A DNA stretch of 59,004 bases from Cyanobium sp. CACIAM 14 (GTDB lineage Bacteria > Cyanobacteriota > Cyanobacteriia > PCC-6307 > Cyanobiaceae). This document shows, in pieces, positions 6,624 to 14,137 of this stretch. Position 1 is the stretch's first letter; every line of letters begins with the position of its first letter. Location: positions 1 through 59,004 of the forward strand of contig JMRP01000014.1 in the NCBI GenBank assembly GCA_000708525.1. Direction: 5' to 3'. The notes beneath the pieces are model-generated. The model was not told the origin of the DNA and made no database searches. It saw only the letters and a program-made list of their open reading frames with translations. The translations under genes and the position numbers were made by a program.

Positions 6624-6906
6624 AGCCGGCATCGGCCTCTTGCCGCTGGGGGGCCATGATCTGAAGCTGGCCAGGCAGGCTCTGGAAACTGTGTTGCCGG
6701 CGATCGATCCCATCCAGCCAGTGGCGTGATCGCGTGACGGCTGCGGCGCACTTAGGCCAGGTTTGGCTTTGGGCGGCCCGTCAGGTAGGAGCTCCTGCTG
6801 GGATCCCTTCTGGCGCGGGAGTGAGGCGGCTGCAGCCAACCCGGTTCGGGGTGCTGGTGTGCCGCCCCATCGGCCTGGGGCGTCTATTCTTTTGTTTAAA
6901 CGTCTG
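6624..6906. other. Non-coding stretch before mazE
   Basis: About 283 bases with no credible gene. The left part can be read as a short LARQALETVLPAIDPIQPVA peptide that I cannot assign. Bases 6751-6882 are copy 2 of the MITE-like repeat. Directly before the mazE ATG lies an A/T-rich segment (TCTATTCTTTTGTTTAAAC) with a perfect 8-base palindrome GTTTAAAC at 6894-6901, which may be part of the mazEF promoter or operator. Confidence 0.55.
6751..6882. repeat. MITE-like repeat, copy 2 (about 132 bp)
   Basis: Second copy of the element at 4687-4819, of almost the same length. Terminal inverted repeats are again visible: TAGGCCAGG...TGGGCGGC at the left pairs imperfectly with GCCGCCCCA...GGCCTGG at the right. 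As with copy 1 it lies directly upstream of the antitoxin gene of a TA pair, here mazE, with its right end about 24 bases before the ATG, so it could carry promoter sequence. Confidence 0.6.
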
Positions 6907-7173
6907 ATGCCCGTGGCCGCCACCCCCTCCCGCCAGGCCCTGCGCCGTTGGGGCAACAGCCTCGGGATCCGCTTGCCTGCCTCCATCGCCCGGGAGGCTC
7001 AGCTGCAGGAGGATCAGGCCGTGGAACTCTCCGTTGTGGAGGGCGGCGTGATGATCAGGCCGGTGCAGCGACGCCTGTCTCTGGCAGAACGGCTGGCGGC
7101 CTACGAGCCCATGGCTGGCGAACCCACCGAAGCCATGGCCTTCGCTCCGCTCGGCGCTGAGGTCATCGAGTGA
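6907..7173 (+). CDS. mazE: MazE/AbrB-family antitoxin
   Basis: The 88-residue protein has the swapped-hairpin DNA-binding signature: LRRWGNSLGIRLPASIAREA, QLQEDQAVELSVVEGGVMI. A C-terminal tail LSLAERLAAYEPMAGE is the likely toxin-binding segment. The ATG at 6907 follows an A/T-rich region with the palindrome GTTTAAAC six bases upstream. The stop overlaps the mazF GTG by four bases. The pair sits between MITE-like copy 2 and HNH-5' repeat copy E. Confidence 0.9.
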   Translation: MPVAATPSRQALRRWGNSLGIRLPASIAREAQLQEDQAVELSVVEGGVMIRPVQRRLSLAERLAAYEPMAGEPTEAMAFAPLGAEVIE

Positions 7174-7553
7174 GTCCCCGCCGAGGGGGCCGGGGCTGGG
7201 TGCCCGATCGCGGCGACGTGATCTGGATCGACCACAACCCCCAGGCTGGTCGCGAGATGAAGGATCACCTTGCCTTCGTGGTGCTCTCCACCGCCCCCTT
7301 CCACTCCACCGTGGGCCTCGTGGTGGGGTGTGCCATGACGTCAGCGCCCTACAACCGTGGTTCCACCCTTGCTGTGGACCTGGGCCCCATCCCCGATCGA
7401 CCCGACGCCCACAGCTATGTGCTGTGCCAGCAACTCAAATCCTTCGACTGGCGCGCCAGGGGCGCTCGCCCGCATCCGATCGGGCGACTGCAGGCCTCCC
7501 AGCTGGAGGAGGTGATGGCGATTGTGGGGCAGATCCTTGGGTTTGTGGTCTGA
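7170..7553 (+). CDS. mazF: MazF/PemK endoribonuclease toxin
   Basis: This 127-residue protein contains the MazF features WVPDRGDVIWIDHNPQAGRE near the N-terminus, AFVVLSTAPFHSTVGLVVG with the S/T of the active site, YVLCQQLKSFDW, and a C-terminal helix LEEVMAIVGQILGF. MazF toxins cut single-stranded mRNA at short sequence motifs. The start is a GTG overlapping mazE. The length is normal, and the Arg and Thr/Ser positions used in catalysis are present, so the toxin looks functional. Confidence 0.9.
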   Translation: MSPRRGGRGWVPDRGDVIWIDHNPQAGREMKDHLAFVVLSTAPFHSTVGLVVGCAMTSAPYNRGSTLAVDLGPIPDRPDAHSYVLCQQLKSFDWRARGARPHPIGRLQASQLEEVMAIVGQILGFVV

Positions 7554-7616
7554 GCCATGGGACACCAGGTGACGCTCGATGCAAGACCTGACCGGCAACT
7601 CCACGAGCCTCTGCGG

Positions 7617-7734
7617 TTGGTCGATGGGGCTCCCGCGCCTCCGCTGGGAGATGGTCGCGCGGAGGCGTTCGTCGGTGGGGGAGGGGCATGGGGGCATCCT
7701 GGCGGGGTGAGACGGGGGTGGCACTGGTGGAGGG
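7617..7734 (-). repeat. HNH-5' repeat, copy E
   Basis: The minus strand gives the leader CACCCCCGTCTCACCCCGCC, then codons resembling MPPCPSPTDERLRATISQRR followed by GSPIDQPQ, after which similarity stops. It lacks the ILG/MVGK part seen in copies A, B and F. It begins about 60 bases after the mazF stop and ends about 50 bases before the tacAT operator palindrome. The leader half is nearly identical to copies C and D. Confidence 0.8.
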
Positions 7735-7783
7735 AGGGCGACAGTCCGCCATCCCCCCTGACGAGGTGGACCCTGATCACTCA

Positions 7784-7800
7784 GGTAGACAGCGTCTACC
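7784..7800. promoter_or_regulatory. Perfect inverted repeat, candidate tacAT operator
   Basis: GGTAGAC-AGC-GTCTACC is a perfect 7-base inverted repeat around three bases, directly before the first possible tacA start codon (7802) and 38 bases before the more likely GTG start (7838). TacA antitoxins have a ribbon-helix-helix domain and repress their own operon by binding such palindromes, so this is the best operator candidate in the island. Confidence 0.55.
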
Positions 7801-7837
7801 CATGAAGCTAGGTTGCACTGTGGTCTGTGGAATCGCC

Positions 7838-8110
7838 GTGGCTGCTGCCCCTCGCCTCAGCTGGAATCTGCGGGTCTCTCCCGACGATCAGGCGCTGATC
7901 GACCGCGCCGTCCATGCCTCCGGTCTCACCCGAACCGACTTCGTTCTTCAGGCGGCCCGCACCGCTGCCCGTGAGCTGCTGGTCCAGCAGAGCTGGCAGG
8001 CCGTGCCGTCCGATCGGTTCGACCAGCTTCTCTGCCTGCTCGATGCTCCGCCCAGCCCCAGTGACCGCCTGCACCGCACCATGACCACAGCGAGGCCCTG
8101 GCAACGCTGA
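7838..8110 (+). CDS. tacA: TacA/DUF1778 antitoxin
   Basis: From GTG 7838 the product has 90 residues. It begins VAAAPRLSWNLRVSPDDQAL, then IDRAVHASGLTRTDFVLQAA and a C-terminal segment with SDRFDQLLCLLDAPPSPSD. This is a DUF1778/TacA antitoxin: N-terminal ribbon-helix-helix and a C-terminal toxin-embracing helix. An ATG at 7802 in the same frame would add 12 residues with Cys and no family likeness; the GTG is preferred because the family starts close to the RLSW segment. The stop overlaps the tacT ATG (TGATG). Confidence 0.85.
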   Translation: MAAAPRLSWNLRVSPDDQALIDRAVHASGLTRTDFVLQAARTAARELLVQQSWQAVPSDRFDQLLCLLDAPPSPSDRLHRTMTTARPWQR

Positions 8111-8610
8111 TGCAGCTGCTGGCGCCCCAGCCGCTGGCGCAGCATCACAGCACCGCCGGCTTCGACTGCGGCGACGCCAGCCTGAATCACTGGCTCCAGC
8201 AGCGTGCCCTCGCCAATCAGAGCAGCGGTGCGACGCGCAGCTTCGTGGTGTGCGATGGCAGCGACATCGTCAGGGCTTATGTGGCCCTGGCCTCTGGTGC
8301 CGTGGCCGTGGCCTCCGCCCCAGGGCGCTTTCGACGCAACATGCCCGATCCCATTCCCGTGGTGGTGCTGGCGCGGTTGGCGGTCTGCCGCAGTGCTCAG
8401 GGACGCGGCATCGCTCGCGCCCTCCTCGCCGATGCCTTCGAGAGGGTGCTGCAGGCCAGCACACAGATCGGCGTCCGGGGCATCGTGGTTCATGCCGCCT
8501 CCGCGGAAGCCCGCAGCTTCTATCTGCACATGGGCTTTGATCCCTCACCCATCGACCCGGACACCTTGCTGATCCGTCTTTCGGATGTGGCGGCAGCCTT
8601 GGCGCCCTGA
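8110..8610 (+). CDS. tacT: TacT-type GNAT acetyltransferase toxin
   Basis: This 166-residue GNAT protein has FDCGDASLNHWLQQRALANQ near the N-terminus, the toxin-type acetyl-CoA site VLARLAVCRSAQGRGIARAL, and HAASAEARSFYLHMGFDPSP near the C-terminus. This set is characteristic of TacT/AtaT-like toxins, which acetylate the amino group of aminoacyl-tRNA and stop translation. It is coupled to tacA by an overlapping TGATG. Full length and apparently intact. HNH-5' repeat copy F starts directly after its stop. Confidence 0.92.
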   Translation: MQLLAPQPLAQHHSTAGFDCGDASLNHWLQQRALANQSSGATRSFVVCDGSDIVRAYVALASGAVAVASAPGRFRRNMPDPIPVVVLARLAVCRSAQGRGIARALLADAFERVLQASTQIGVRGIVVHAASAEARSFYLHMGFDPSPIDPDTLLIRLSDVAAALAP

Positions 8611-8617
8611 TCTGAGC

Positions 8618-8786
8618 GGCGCCGATCAGGTTGGTGGCGCCGTTGCCCGTTGCGGTGATGCCGTTGCCGGTGAGCACCTTGCCCACCATCCGGTTCCCAG
8701 GATGTGCCGGGCCACGTCCTGCGCTGCGGCGCAGGTGGGAGCGGGGGAACGGATGCATCCTGGCGGGGTGAGACGGGTGGCATCGG
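8618..8786 (-). repeat. HNH-5' repeat, copy F
   Basis: The last recognisable copy, between tacT and the first chromosomal-type gene. The minus strand gives CATCCTGG-type leader, GCGCAGGACGTGGCCCGG, ATCCTGGGAACCGG joined to ATGGTGGGCAAGGTGCTCACC, then codons VLTGNGITATGNG and LIGAAQI, ending at the tacT stop. The MPPHPSPTVERLR start segment is missing, but the internal ILG/MVGK deletion matches copies A and B. It marks the right border of the island. Confidence 0.8.
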
Positions 8787-8861
8787 AGGAGGGGGCTTGC
8801 CCCTGGCCTGTCCTTGGCCCGCCCGGCACCAGGCTGGGGACGCGCACCCTCCGCCTGACCC

Positions 8862-9983
8862 ATGCCACTGCTGCCGAGACCCTGCCTCGCCGGCGGCCTC
8901 CTCGCCACCGCCCTGCTGCTGCAGGCCCCCGTCCGGGCCGGCAGCCTCTCCGGCACGGCCACCTACCGGGAGCGCATCGCCCTGCCTGCCGATGCCGTGT
9001 TCGAAGCCGTGATCGAGGACATCGCGGTGGCCGATGCCCTGGACCGGGTGATCGGCCGCTCGCGTCTGCAGCCGGCCGGCCAGCCTCCGTTCCGTTTCAC
9101 CATCCCCTTCGACGACGGTGCTCTCAGCCCGAGGGGCCGCTACGCGGTGCGCGCCAGCGTGCGCCAGGGGGAGCGGCTGCTCTTCACCACCGACCGGATC
9201 ACGCCGGTGTTCGACGCGGCCAGCCGGCCGGTTTCACTGCTGCTTGTGAAGGTGGGCTCCGCCGGCCCCTCGGCGGCGGCCACCCGGACGGTGCTCGGCC
9301 GGCTGCCGGCCAGCTGGCGCGGCGATCTGCCCGACGCCGGCGGCACCAGCCGCTGGCAGGTCGACCTGGCGGCCGATGGCAGCTTCCAGCTGCGCCAGAC
9401 CTTTCTCGGTCGGCCGCGGCCCAACGGCTTCGATGCCATCGGCCGCTGGCGGCTGGAGGCGGGCGGCAACCGCCTGGTGCTGCAGGGCGGCCGTGAAGCA
9501 CCCCTGGTACTGCAGCCCCAGCGGGGCGGGGCGGTGCTGCGCAAGCCCGACCAGCAGGGCCAGCCGATCCGCTCGCGCCACAACGACCGCCTCCTGCGGC
9601 TGGCGGCGCCGGAGCCGATCGAGCCACGGCTGCATCTGCAGGGGATGTTCCGCTACCTGGCCGATGCGCCCAGCATCCGCCTCTGCGCCACCGATGCCCT
9701 GCTGCCCGTGGCCATGACCGGCGACTACCGGCGCCTCGAGCAGGCCTACCTGTCCGCCCGGCCACCGGGGGCGCCAGGTAGGCCGCTGCTGGTGAACCTG
9801 GAGGGGCTGATCGCCGACCGTTCTTCGGCCGAACCCGGGCGCGTGCCGGTGCGCACGCTGGTGGTGGAGCGCTTCCTGGGCGTGCATCTCGGCCGGGGAT
9901 GTGCCGATGCCGCCGGCGCCACCCTCCCAGGCACCCTCTGGCGGCTGCAGGCCCTGCAGGACGGGGAGGCGCCGACAGACTGA
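8862..9983 (+). CDS. Exported YbaY/NlpE-like protein
   Basis: This 373-residue protein has a signal peptide (residues 1-26, cleavage near PVRA-GS) with no lipobox cysteine at the cut. Residues about 27-130 follow the YbaY type III secretion chaperone/lipoprotein pattern: SLSGTATYRERIALPADAVF, ADALDRVIGR, PFRFTIPFDDGAL. The central part (about 150-230) with GTSRWQVDLAADGSFQLRQT and GRWRLEAGGNRLVLQGG is an NlpE N-terminal-like lipocalin-type barrel. The C-terminal third includes LRLAAPEPIEPRLHLQGMFR and RTLVVERFLGVHLGRGC and resembles META/NlpE repeats. It is probably a periplasmic or outer-membrane stress-related protein. Function is not known. It is the first ordinary chromosomal gene after the island. 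Confidence 0.75.
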   Translation: MPLLPRPCLAGGLLATALLLQAPVRAGSLSGTATYRERIALPADAVFEAVIEDIAVADALDRVIGRSRLQPAGQPPFRFTIPFDDGALSPRGRYAVRASVRQGERLLFTTDRITPVFDAASRPVSLLLVKVGSAGPSAAATRTVLGRLPASWRGDLPDAGGTSRWQVDLAADGSFQLRQTFLGRPRPNGFDAIGRWRLEAGGNRLVLQGGREAPLVLQPQRGGAVLRKPDQQGQPIRSRHNDRLLRLAAPEPIEPRLHLQGMFRYLADAPSIRLCATDALLPVAMTGDYRRLEQAYLSARPPGAPGRPLLVNLEGLIADRSSAEPGRVPVRTLVVERFLGVHLGRGCADAAGATLPGTLWRLQALQDGEAPTD

Positions 9984-10011
9984 ATGGCACACCGAGCCGG
10001 CAGAGCCAGCG

Positions 10012-10218
10012 ATGGCAGGGTTGAACGGGCCAGCGCAGTCCCGTCGGCGGGGTGCACGGAACCGTCGCGGTGAGCCCCCGGCAGAGGGGCCGCCGGCCGT
10101 GTCCTGGGGGGTGGTGGCGGCGATCGGCCTGCTGCTGGCCGGCGTGCCGATCCTTTTCTTCAACCAGCACCACTCCGGCGACCCCCTCAAGATCCACAGG
10201 GAACTCCGCAAGTTCTGA
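10012..10218 (+). CDS. Small single-pass membrane protein
   Basis: The 68-residue product has a basic N-terminus (QSRRRGARNRRGE) followed by one hydrophobic segment SWGVVAAIGLLLAGVPILFF and a polar tail ending KIHRELRKF. It starts at ATG 10012, 28 bases after the preceding gene, and probably shares its transcript. I recognise no family. The positive-inside pattern predicts a cytoplasmic N-terminus. Confidence 0.6.
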   Translation: MAGLNGPAQSRRRGARNRRGEPPAEGPPAVSWGVVAAIGLLLAGVPILFFNQHHSGDPLKIHRELRKF

Positions 10219-10270
10219 GCGCGGTCACCGCGCCCCTGCGGCGAGGGATCACGCCGCCTCTTCAGGTTTC

Positions 10271-10975
10271 ATGATCACGGTGCATGACCGGTCGGGTTCT
10301 CCGGTCGCGGCTCTGCCTACGGTCGGAGTCGAAGCGTTACACGTCTCCATGCCCTCCGGCGCGACCTTCAACACACCCGACGACGACTCCGCCGCCGTTC
10401 CCCAGGAGCGAAGGGCTGAGGAGGAGGGCCGGTTGCGAGGCCTGACCCAGGCGGAAGGCATCGTCATGATCGTCCTGGGGCTTCTGGCCCTCAGCTTCCC
10501 GGTGGTGGCCTCCGCCTCGGTCACGGTGATGGTGGCCATCGCCTTCCTGGTGGGAGGCATCGTGGGCTGGATCGACAACCTGTCGCGGGCGAGGCGCCTC
10601 GGCCGCTGGCACTGTTTCTGGCGGCTGGTGGTCTCCACCCTGTTCCTGGTCACGGGCCTGTGGATGCTTCTCCAGTTCAAGGCCGGCATCGTGCCGGCGG
10701 CTCTGCAGGTAAAGGCTCTGGCCACGGCGATCGGCATCGTGTTCCTGGCCGAGGGGGTGGTGATGGCCATCGTGTCCCTCACCCACCGCTCCACCCCGGG
10801 CTGGGGCTGGGGACTGGCCAACGGCATCGTGACGCTGGTCCTGGGCGTCCTGATCCTCTCGATGAGCCCCGCCGGACTGCTCTCCGTGATCGGCATCCTC
10901 GTGGGCATCAGCTTCCTGTTCAGCGGGTTCGATCTGCTCGCCTTCAGCAGCCGCTTCCATCCGCGTCTGGAGTGA
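10271..10975 (+). CDS. HdeD/DUF308 family membrane protein
   Basis: The protein has 234 residues. After a polar N-terminus of about 65 residues come six hydrophobic segments, such as GIVMIVLGLLALSFPVVASA, VTVMVAIAFLVGGIVGWIDN and SVIGILVGISFLFSGFDLLA. Repeated GxxxxxLGxLxLxxP-like units are typical of HdeD/DUF308 proteins, which in enterobacteria are linked to acid resistance. The role here is unknown. An internal ATG at 10349 (MPSGATFN) is an alternative start, since the first 26 residues look unlike membrane-protein leaders. Confidence 0.8.
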   Translation: MITVHDRSGSPVAALPTVGVEALHVSMPSGATFNTPDDDSAAVPQERRAEEEGRLRGLTQAEGIVMIVLGLLALSFPVVASASVTVMVAIAFLVGGIVGWIDNLSRARRLGRWHCFWRLVVSTLFLVTGLWMLLQFKAGIVPAALQVKALATAIGIVFLAEGVVMAIVSLTHRSTPGWGWGLANGIVTLVLGVLILSMSPAGLLSVIGILVGISFLFSGFDLLAFSSRFHPRLE

Positions 10976-11005
10976 CCCCTGGCACCGCCGGGCACCGGGT
11001 GCTGG

Positions 11006-11155
11006 TCAGATCAGAAAGGTCATGGCCAGGCTCACCAGCACCAGGCCGGTGAGGCCCGTGGCGGACAGCAGAGCAGCGGATGGGGTCACGGGCGTCGCGG
11101 GCTCGATGAGGGCCTGGTCCGAGGGCGGCTCCCGCAGATCGCAAACCTGGAGCAA
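11006..11155 (-). CDS. Possible small membrane protein
   Basis: A 49-codon frame on the minus strand starts at TTG 11155 and encodes an acidic, Pro-rich N-terminus (REPPSDQALIEPATPVTPSA) and one hydrophobic segment (LTGLVLVSLAMTFLI) ending at a TGA at 11008-11006. The charge pattern and clean hydrophobic end suggest a real tail-anchored peptide, but the start codon is weak and no family is recognised. Confidence 0.3.
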   Translation of the reverse strand: MLQVCDLREPPSDQALIEPATPVTPSAALLSATGLTGLVLVSLAMTFLI

Positions 11156-11200
11156 TTCTTAAGGCCCGGATCCGCTTCGTCCTGCTCCCGCAGCAATCCG

Positions 11201-11878
11201 TCATGGAAGCGGGGGCTGTCCTGCGGATCCCTCGCAGGCCTCCAGTCGGCAGAGGCAGCGGAACCGCAGCGCCACCAGCTGTTCGTAGAGGGGGTTGATC
11301 TTGCACATCGGCGGGATGTGCACCACCTTCCAGCCGAACAGCGTCACATCCCGCTCGAACGGGCACTGGGCAGGAATCAGCCGCACCAGGAAGCGGGCCA
11401 CGGCCGGATCCGCTGGCTCGATGCCATCCAGCCAGCGGCGCACCCCATCCAGCAGGCCGGGGTGCTGGTCGGTGTCACAGCGGATGTCGATGGTTCCGTC
11501 ACGGCTCGTCGGAGCGTTCAGCAGGTCGTCGATCACCGCCTGTCCCACCTGAAGCACCTCGCTCCAGTGACGCAGCCATTCCAGTTCGATCGGGCTCAGG
11601 TGACCATCGGCCAGGGCCACCAGCACCGCCGAGCGCAGGAAGTCCTCCGCGAGGGGCGTGCCGACTCCGAAGCGGTGCACGAGGGCCGGGGCGCCGGGAT
11701 GGTGCAGATCGTCGAGGCTCAGCCCGGGAAGCTGACGGGTCAGCTCGTCGGCCAGCAGCTGTTTCTCGCCCGGGGAGAAGTCACCGTCGGCGATCGCGAG
11801 CTGGTGCAGCGCCGCCAGCCACAGCCGCTGGCGCGCCGCCGTGGCGTCCAGCCCGTCGATGAAAGGGGATGTAGCCAT
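11201..11878 (-). CDS. Mo-dependent nitrogenase C-terminal domain protein with TerB-like region
   Basis: This 225-residue protein carries two parts. Residues about 15-120 form acidic helices, with ALHQLAIADGDFSPGEKQLL and ALADGHLSPIELEWLRHWSE, as in TerB-like tellurite-resistance folds. The C-terminal half has the cyanobacterial Mo-nitro_C signature: FLVRLIPAQCPFERDVTLFG, WKVVHIPPMCKINPLYEQLV, ALRFRCLCRLE. Despite its name the domain is widespread in non-diazotrophic cyanobacteria, and no nitrogenase genes are nearby. Role unknown. The ATG at 11878 is preferred over the TTG six bases upstream. Confidence 0.8.
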   Translation of the reverse strand: MATSPFIDGLDATAARQRLWLAALHQLAIADGDFSPGEKQLLADELTRQLPGLSLDDLHHPGAPALVHRFGVGTPLAEDFLRSAVLVALADGHLSPIELEWLRHWSEVLQVGQAVIDDLLNAPTSRDGTIDIRCDTDQHPGLLDGVRRWLDGIEPADPAVARFLVRLIPAQCPFERDVTLFGWKVVHIPPMCKINPLYEQLVALRFRCLCRLEACEGSAGQPPLP

Positions 11879-12023
11879 AACCAATAAGAGGTGCGGCCGT
11901 CAGGGCCCGCCTCCATCCTGCCCATTCCCTTCATTGCTGCTGCTGGCGTGTGGGCACGAGGGAACAGTGCGGCCGGTCGGCTCCGTGCCATGGGCCAGGC
12001 TGGGCCAGGGGCCTGCCGTTCGT

Positions 12024-12674
12024 TCAGGCTCCCCACCCCTGCGCCCCAAGAGCCTGCAGGGGCAGCGCCCCCAGCCGGCGCAGGGCGTTGATCATCACCT
12101 GGGCGCCCAGGGCGGCCTGGAGCACGGCAAAGATCCAGCCGATGACGCGCAGCCCGGAGCTGGTGGCCAGCGCCAGGATCCTGCGGGCGGCCAGCAGGGT
12201 CAGCAGATTCAGGAGCATCACCAGCAGCAGCAGGCCGATGATGTGGAGCCAGAAACGCTGGTTGCCCTCGCTCAGCACCATCAGGGCCAGGGTCGCCGCG
12301 ATGCCGGCAGGGGTGACGATGGTGGGAATGACCAGGCGGGAGATGAGCATCGAGGTCGAGAGTGTTCCGGAGGGGGCATCTCCTGGCTCCGGTGATTCCG
12401 ATGGCTTCAGCATCACCTGCAGCGATGTCAGCAGCAGGATGGTTCCCCCGGTGAGCGTGACGGCAGGGTAGGAAACTCCCCAGTTCTTCAGGATCACCGG
12501 CCCCGCCAGGGCCAGACCCAGCACGACCAGAGTGGCCACCAACACCGCCCGGACGGCAACGGTGCGACGCAGGCGTCCACTCGCTCCCGCCGTGAGCTGC
12601 ACGAACGGGCCGATCGTCTTGATCGGCCCCAGGGTGATGAAGAAGAGGATCAGAATCGACGAGAGTGGAAGCAT
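12024..12674 (-). CDS. MarC family integral membrane protein
   Basis: The 216-residue protein has six predicted membrane segments. It opens LSSILILFFITLGPIKTIGP, the region where MarC proteins carry their conserved Asn/Asp-Pro-like loop, and repeats the pattern at SMLISRLVIPTIVTPAGIAA. The last segment is VIGWIFAVLQAALGAQVMIN. MarC proteins are inner-membrane proteins of unknown function. It is followed on the same strand by the Mo-nitro_C gene, 146 bases away, and preceded by the DUF2252 gene. Confidence 0.85.
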   Translation of the reverse strand: MLPLSSILILFFITLGPIKTIGPFVQLTAGASGRLRRTVAVRAVLVATLVVLGLALAGPVILKNWGVSYPAVTLTGGTILLLTSLQVMLKPSESPEPGDAPSGTLSTSMLISRLVIPTIVTPAGIAATLALMVLSEGNQRFWLHIIGLLLLVMLLNLLTLLAARRILALATSSGLRVIGWIFAVLQAALGAQVMINALRRLGALPLQALGAQGWGA

Positions 12675-12733
12675 CCTGATGAAGCGTCATTGCCCAGGTC
12701 TGGGCCGAGGCGTTGGGTCGCTGTCTCGGGGCC

Positions 12734-14137
12734 TTACATGTCCTCCTCCACGAGGGCCTCGACGCGCCCCTTCCTGACGGCCTCGATCAGGAGCGCATGA
12801 TCCCGCTCGGTCTGATCGGCATAGGCCAGGGCAAAGCTGGCCACGGCCCGGTCGAACTGGTCGTTCTTGCCCAGATAACCGCTGATGGTGGCGGCATCAC
12901 CGGATTTCGCATGGGCCCGGGCCAGGGTCCACCCGCAGAATTCGGCATAACGCCTGAACTGACCCCCGGAGGCCCCTTCGAGAGGCACGGAGAACTTCAT
13001 GTCCCGCAACTGACGCACGTAGAAGTCATCCCCCTGCAGCGATCGCACCCAGCCAAGGAAGATGTCACTGGAGGACTGCATCAGCCGCTGGCCCATGACG
13101 ACCCGTTTCCCCTGGTTCTCATACTGACTGGGACGGGTGTACGGCTCCAGAACCGATCGGCGCGCTTCCTTCAGCTGCAGGATCAGTGGATGGTTGTCCT
13201 CGGAAAAGAAGAGGGCGATGTTGCATCGGGTGCCCACACTCCCGATGCCAACCACCTTGCGGGCATAGTCTTCCAGGCGATAGCGATCCAGCAGGATCCG
13301 GCGTTCATCCGAAAGCGATTCGCGGTACTCCTCCAGGCCCACGCGCAGGCGTTCTTCCACCTCCGGTTCCGTGACATGGAACAGCAGGGGTGGCTGCTCG
13401 ATGAATCGGTGCCGTCCGCCCACCTGGCCGGCGATCTTGGGGTAGAGATGTTCGATCACCCTTTGCCGGGCTTTTGCCGCGAAGTCCTCTCGCAGTTCCC
13501 TGGCTTCGGCATCGGGAGCCAGGTCGATGATCTGCTGGATGTCCAGGCGGGAGTACCACACGTCCAGGGGACTCATCTTCGAGTAATCCCTCAGATGCTC
13601 CCGATAGGCCTCGACACAGGCGCCGGCGGCCGTCTGGGCGTCGTCGTCCGACAGTCGGCTGTCCCGGCAGGCCACCACGAAGCTCACGGCCAGCCGCTTC
13701 AGATCCCATTCCCAGGGGGCCGGCAGGGTTTCATCGAAATCGTTGATGTCGAAGACCAGATTGCGCTCCGGCGTGGCGAACAGGCCGAAGTTCAGCAGGT
13801 GGCAGTCGCCACAGGCCTGCACCTCGATGCCGATGCTGGGCGTGGAGGCCAGGTCGGAGGCCATCAGGGCCGCCGACCCCCTCAGGAAGGTGAACGGACT
13901 GCGCAGCATCCGCCCGTAGCGGATGGGAACGAGTTCCGGCAGGCGATCGTGGTTCGAGGCCTCCAGGACGGTGATCGGGTCAGGCCGGTCGGCCGGAGGC
14001 TGCCAGGTGTCGTGGCTGCGCCGCGGCACGGTGTTTCGCAGGGCCTTGCCGCAGGCCATCCGTTCCGCTCTCGAGCGGAACGGTGCCTGCGAAGCGGCAC
14101 GGATCACTGGCTCCGTTGGGATGTCCATGGCGTTCAC
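12734..14137 (-). CDS. DUF2252 family protein
   Basis: This 467-residue protein has the DUF2252 set of motifs: RYGRMLRSPFTFLRGSAALM, CGDCHLLNFGLFATPERNLV, FDINDFDETLPAPWEWDLKR, GIGSVGTRCNIALFF and the C-terminal ARAHAKSGDAATISGYLGKN. These resemble the catalytic and metal-binding loops of aminoglycoside-phosphotransferase-like kinases (GDCHLLNF for HGDxxxxN, DINDFDE for the DFD-like motif). The family is uncharacterised; a kinase role is inferred. Start at 14137; an ATG at 14128 is also possible. Confidence 0.88.
   Translation of the reverse strand: MNAMDIPTEPVIRAASQAPFRSRAERMACGKALRNTVPRRSHDTWQPPADRPDPITVLEASNHDRLPELVPIRYGRMLRSPFTFLRGSAALMASDLASTPSIGIEVQACGDCHLLNFGLFATPERNLVFDINDFDETLPAPWEWDLKRLAVSFVVACRDSRLSDDDAQTAAGACVEAYREHLRDYSKMSPLDVWYSRLDIQQIIDLAPDAEARELREDFAAKARQRVIEHLYPKIAGQVGGRHRFIEQPPLLFHVTEPEVEERLRVGLEEYRESLSDERRILLDRYRLEDYARKVVGIGSVGTRCNIALFFSEDNHPLILQLKEARRSVLEPYTRPSQYENQGKRVVMGQRLMQSSSDIFLGWVRSLQGDDFYVRQLRDMKFSVPLEGASGGQFRRYAEFCGWTLARAHAKSGDAATISGYLGKNDQFDRAVASFALAYADQTERDHALLIEAVRKGRVEALVEEDM

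Noticed and set aside
1237-8790. Chromosomal integron with attC cassettes
   Set aside because: The array order is cassette-like, but no integrase gene is seen and the spacers derive from a protein-coding fragment. I could not identify the RYYYAAC/GTTRRRY core pair of attC sites.
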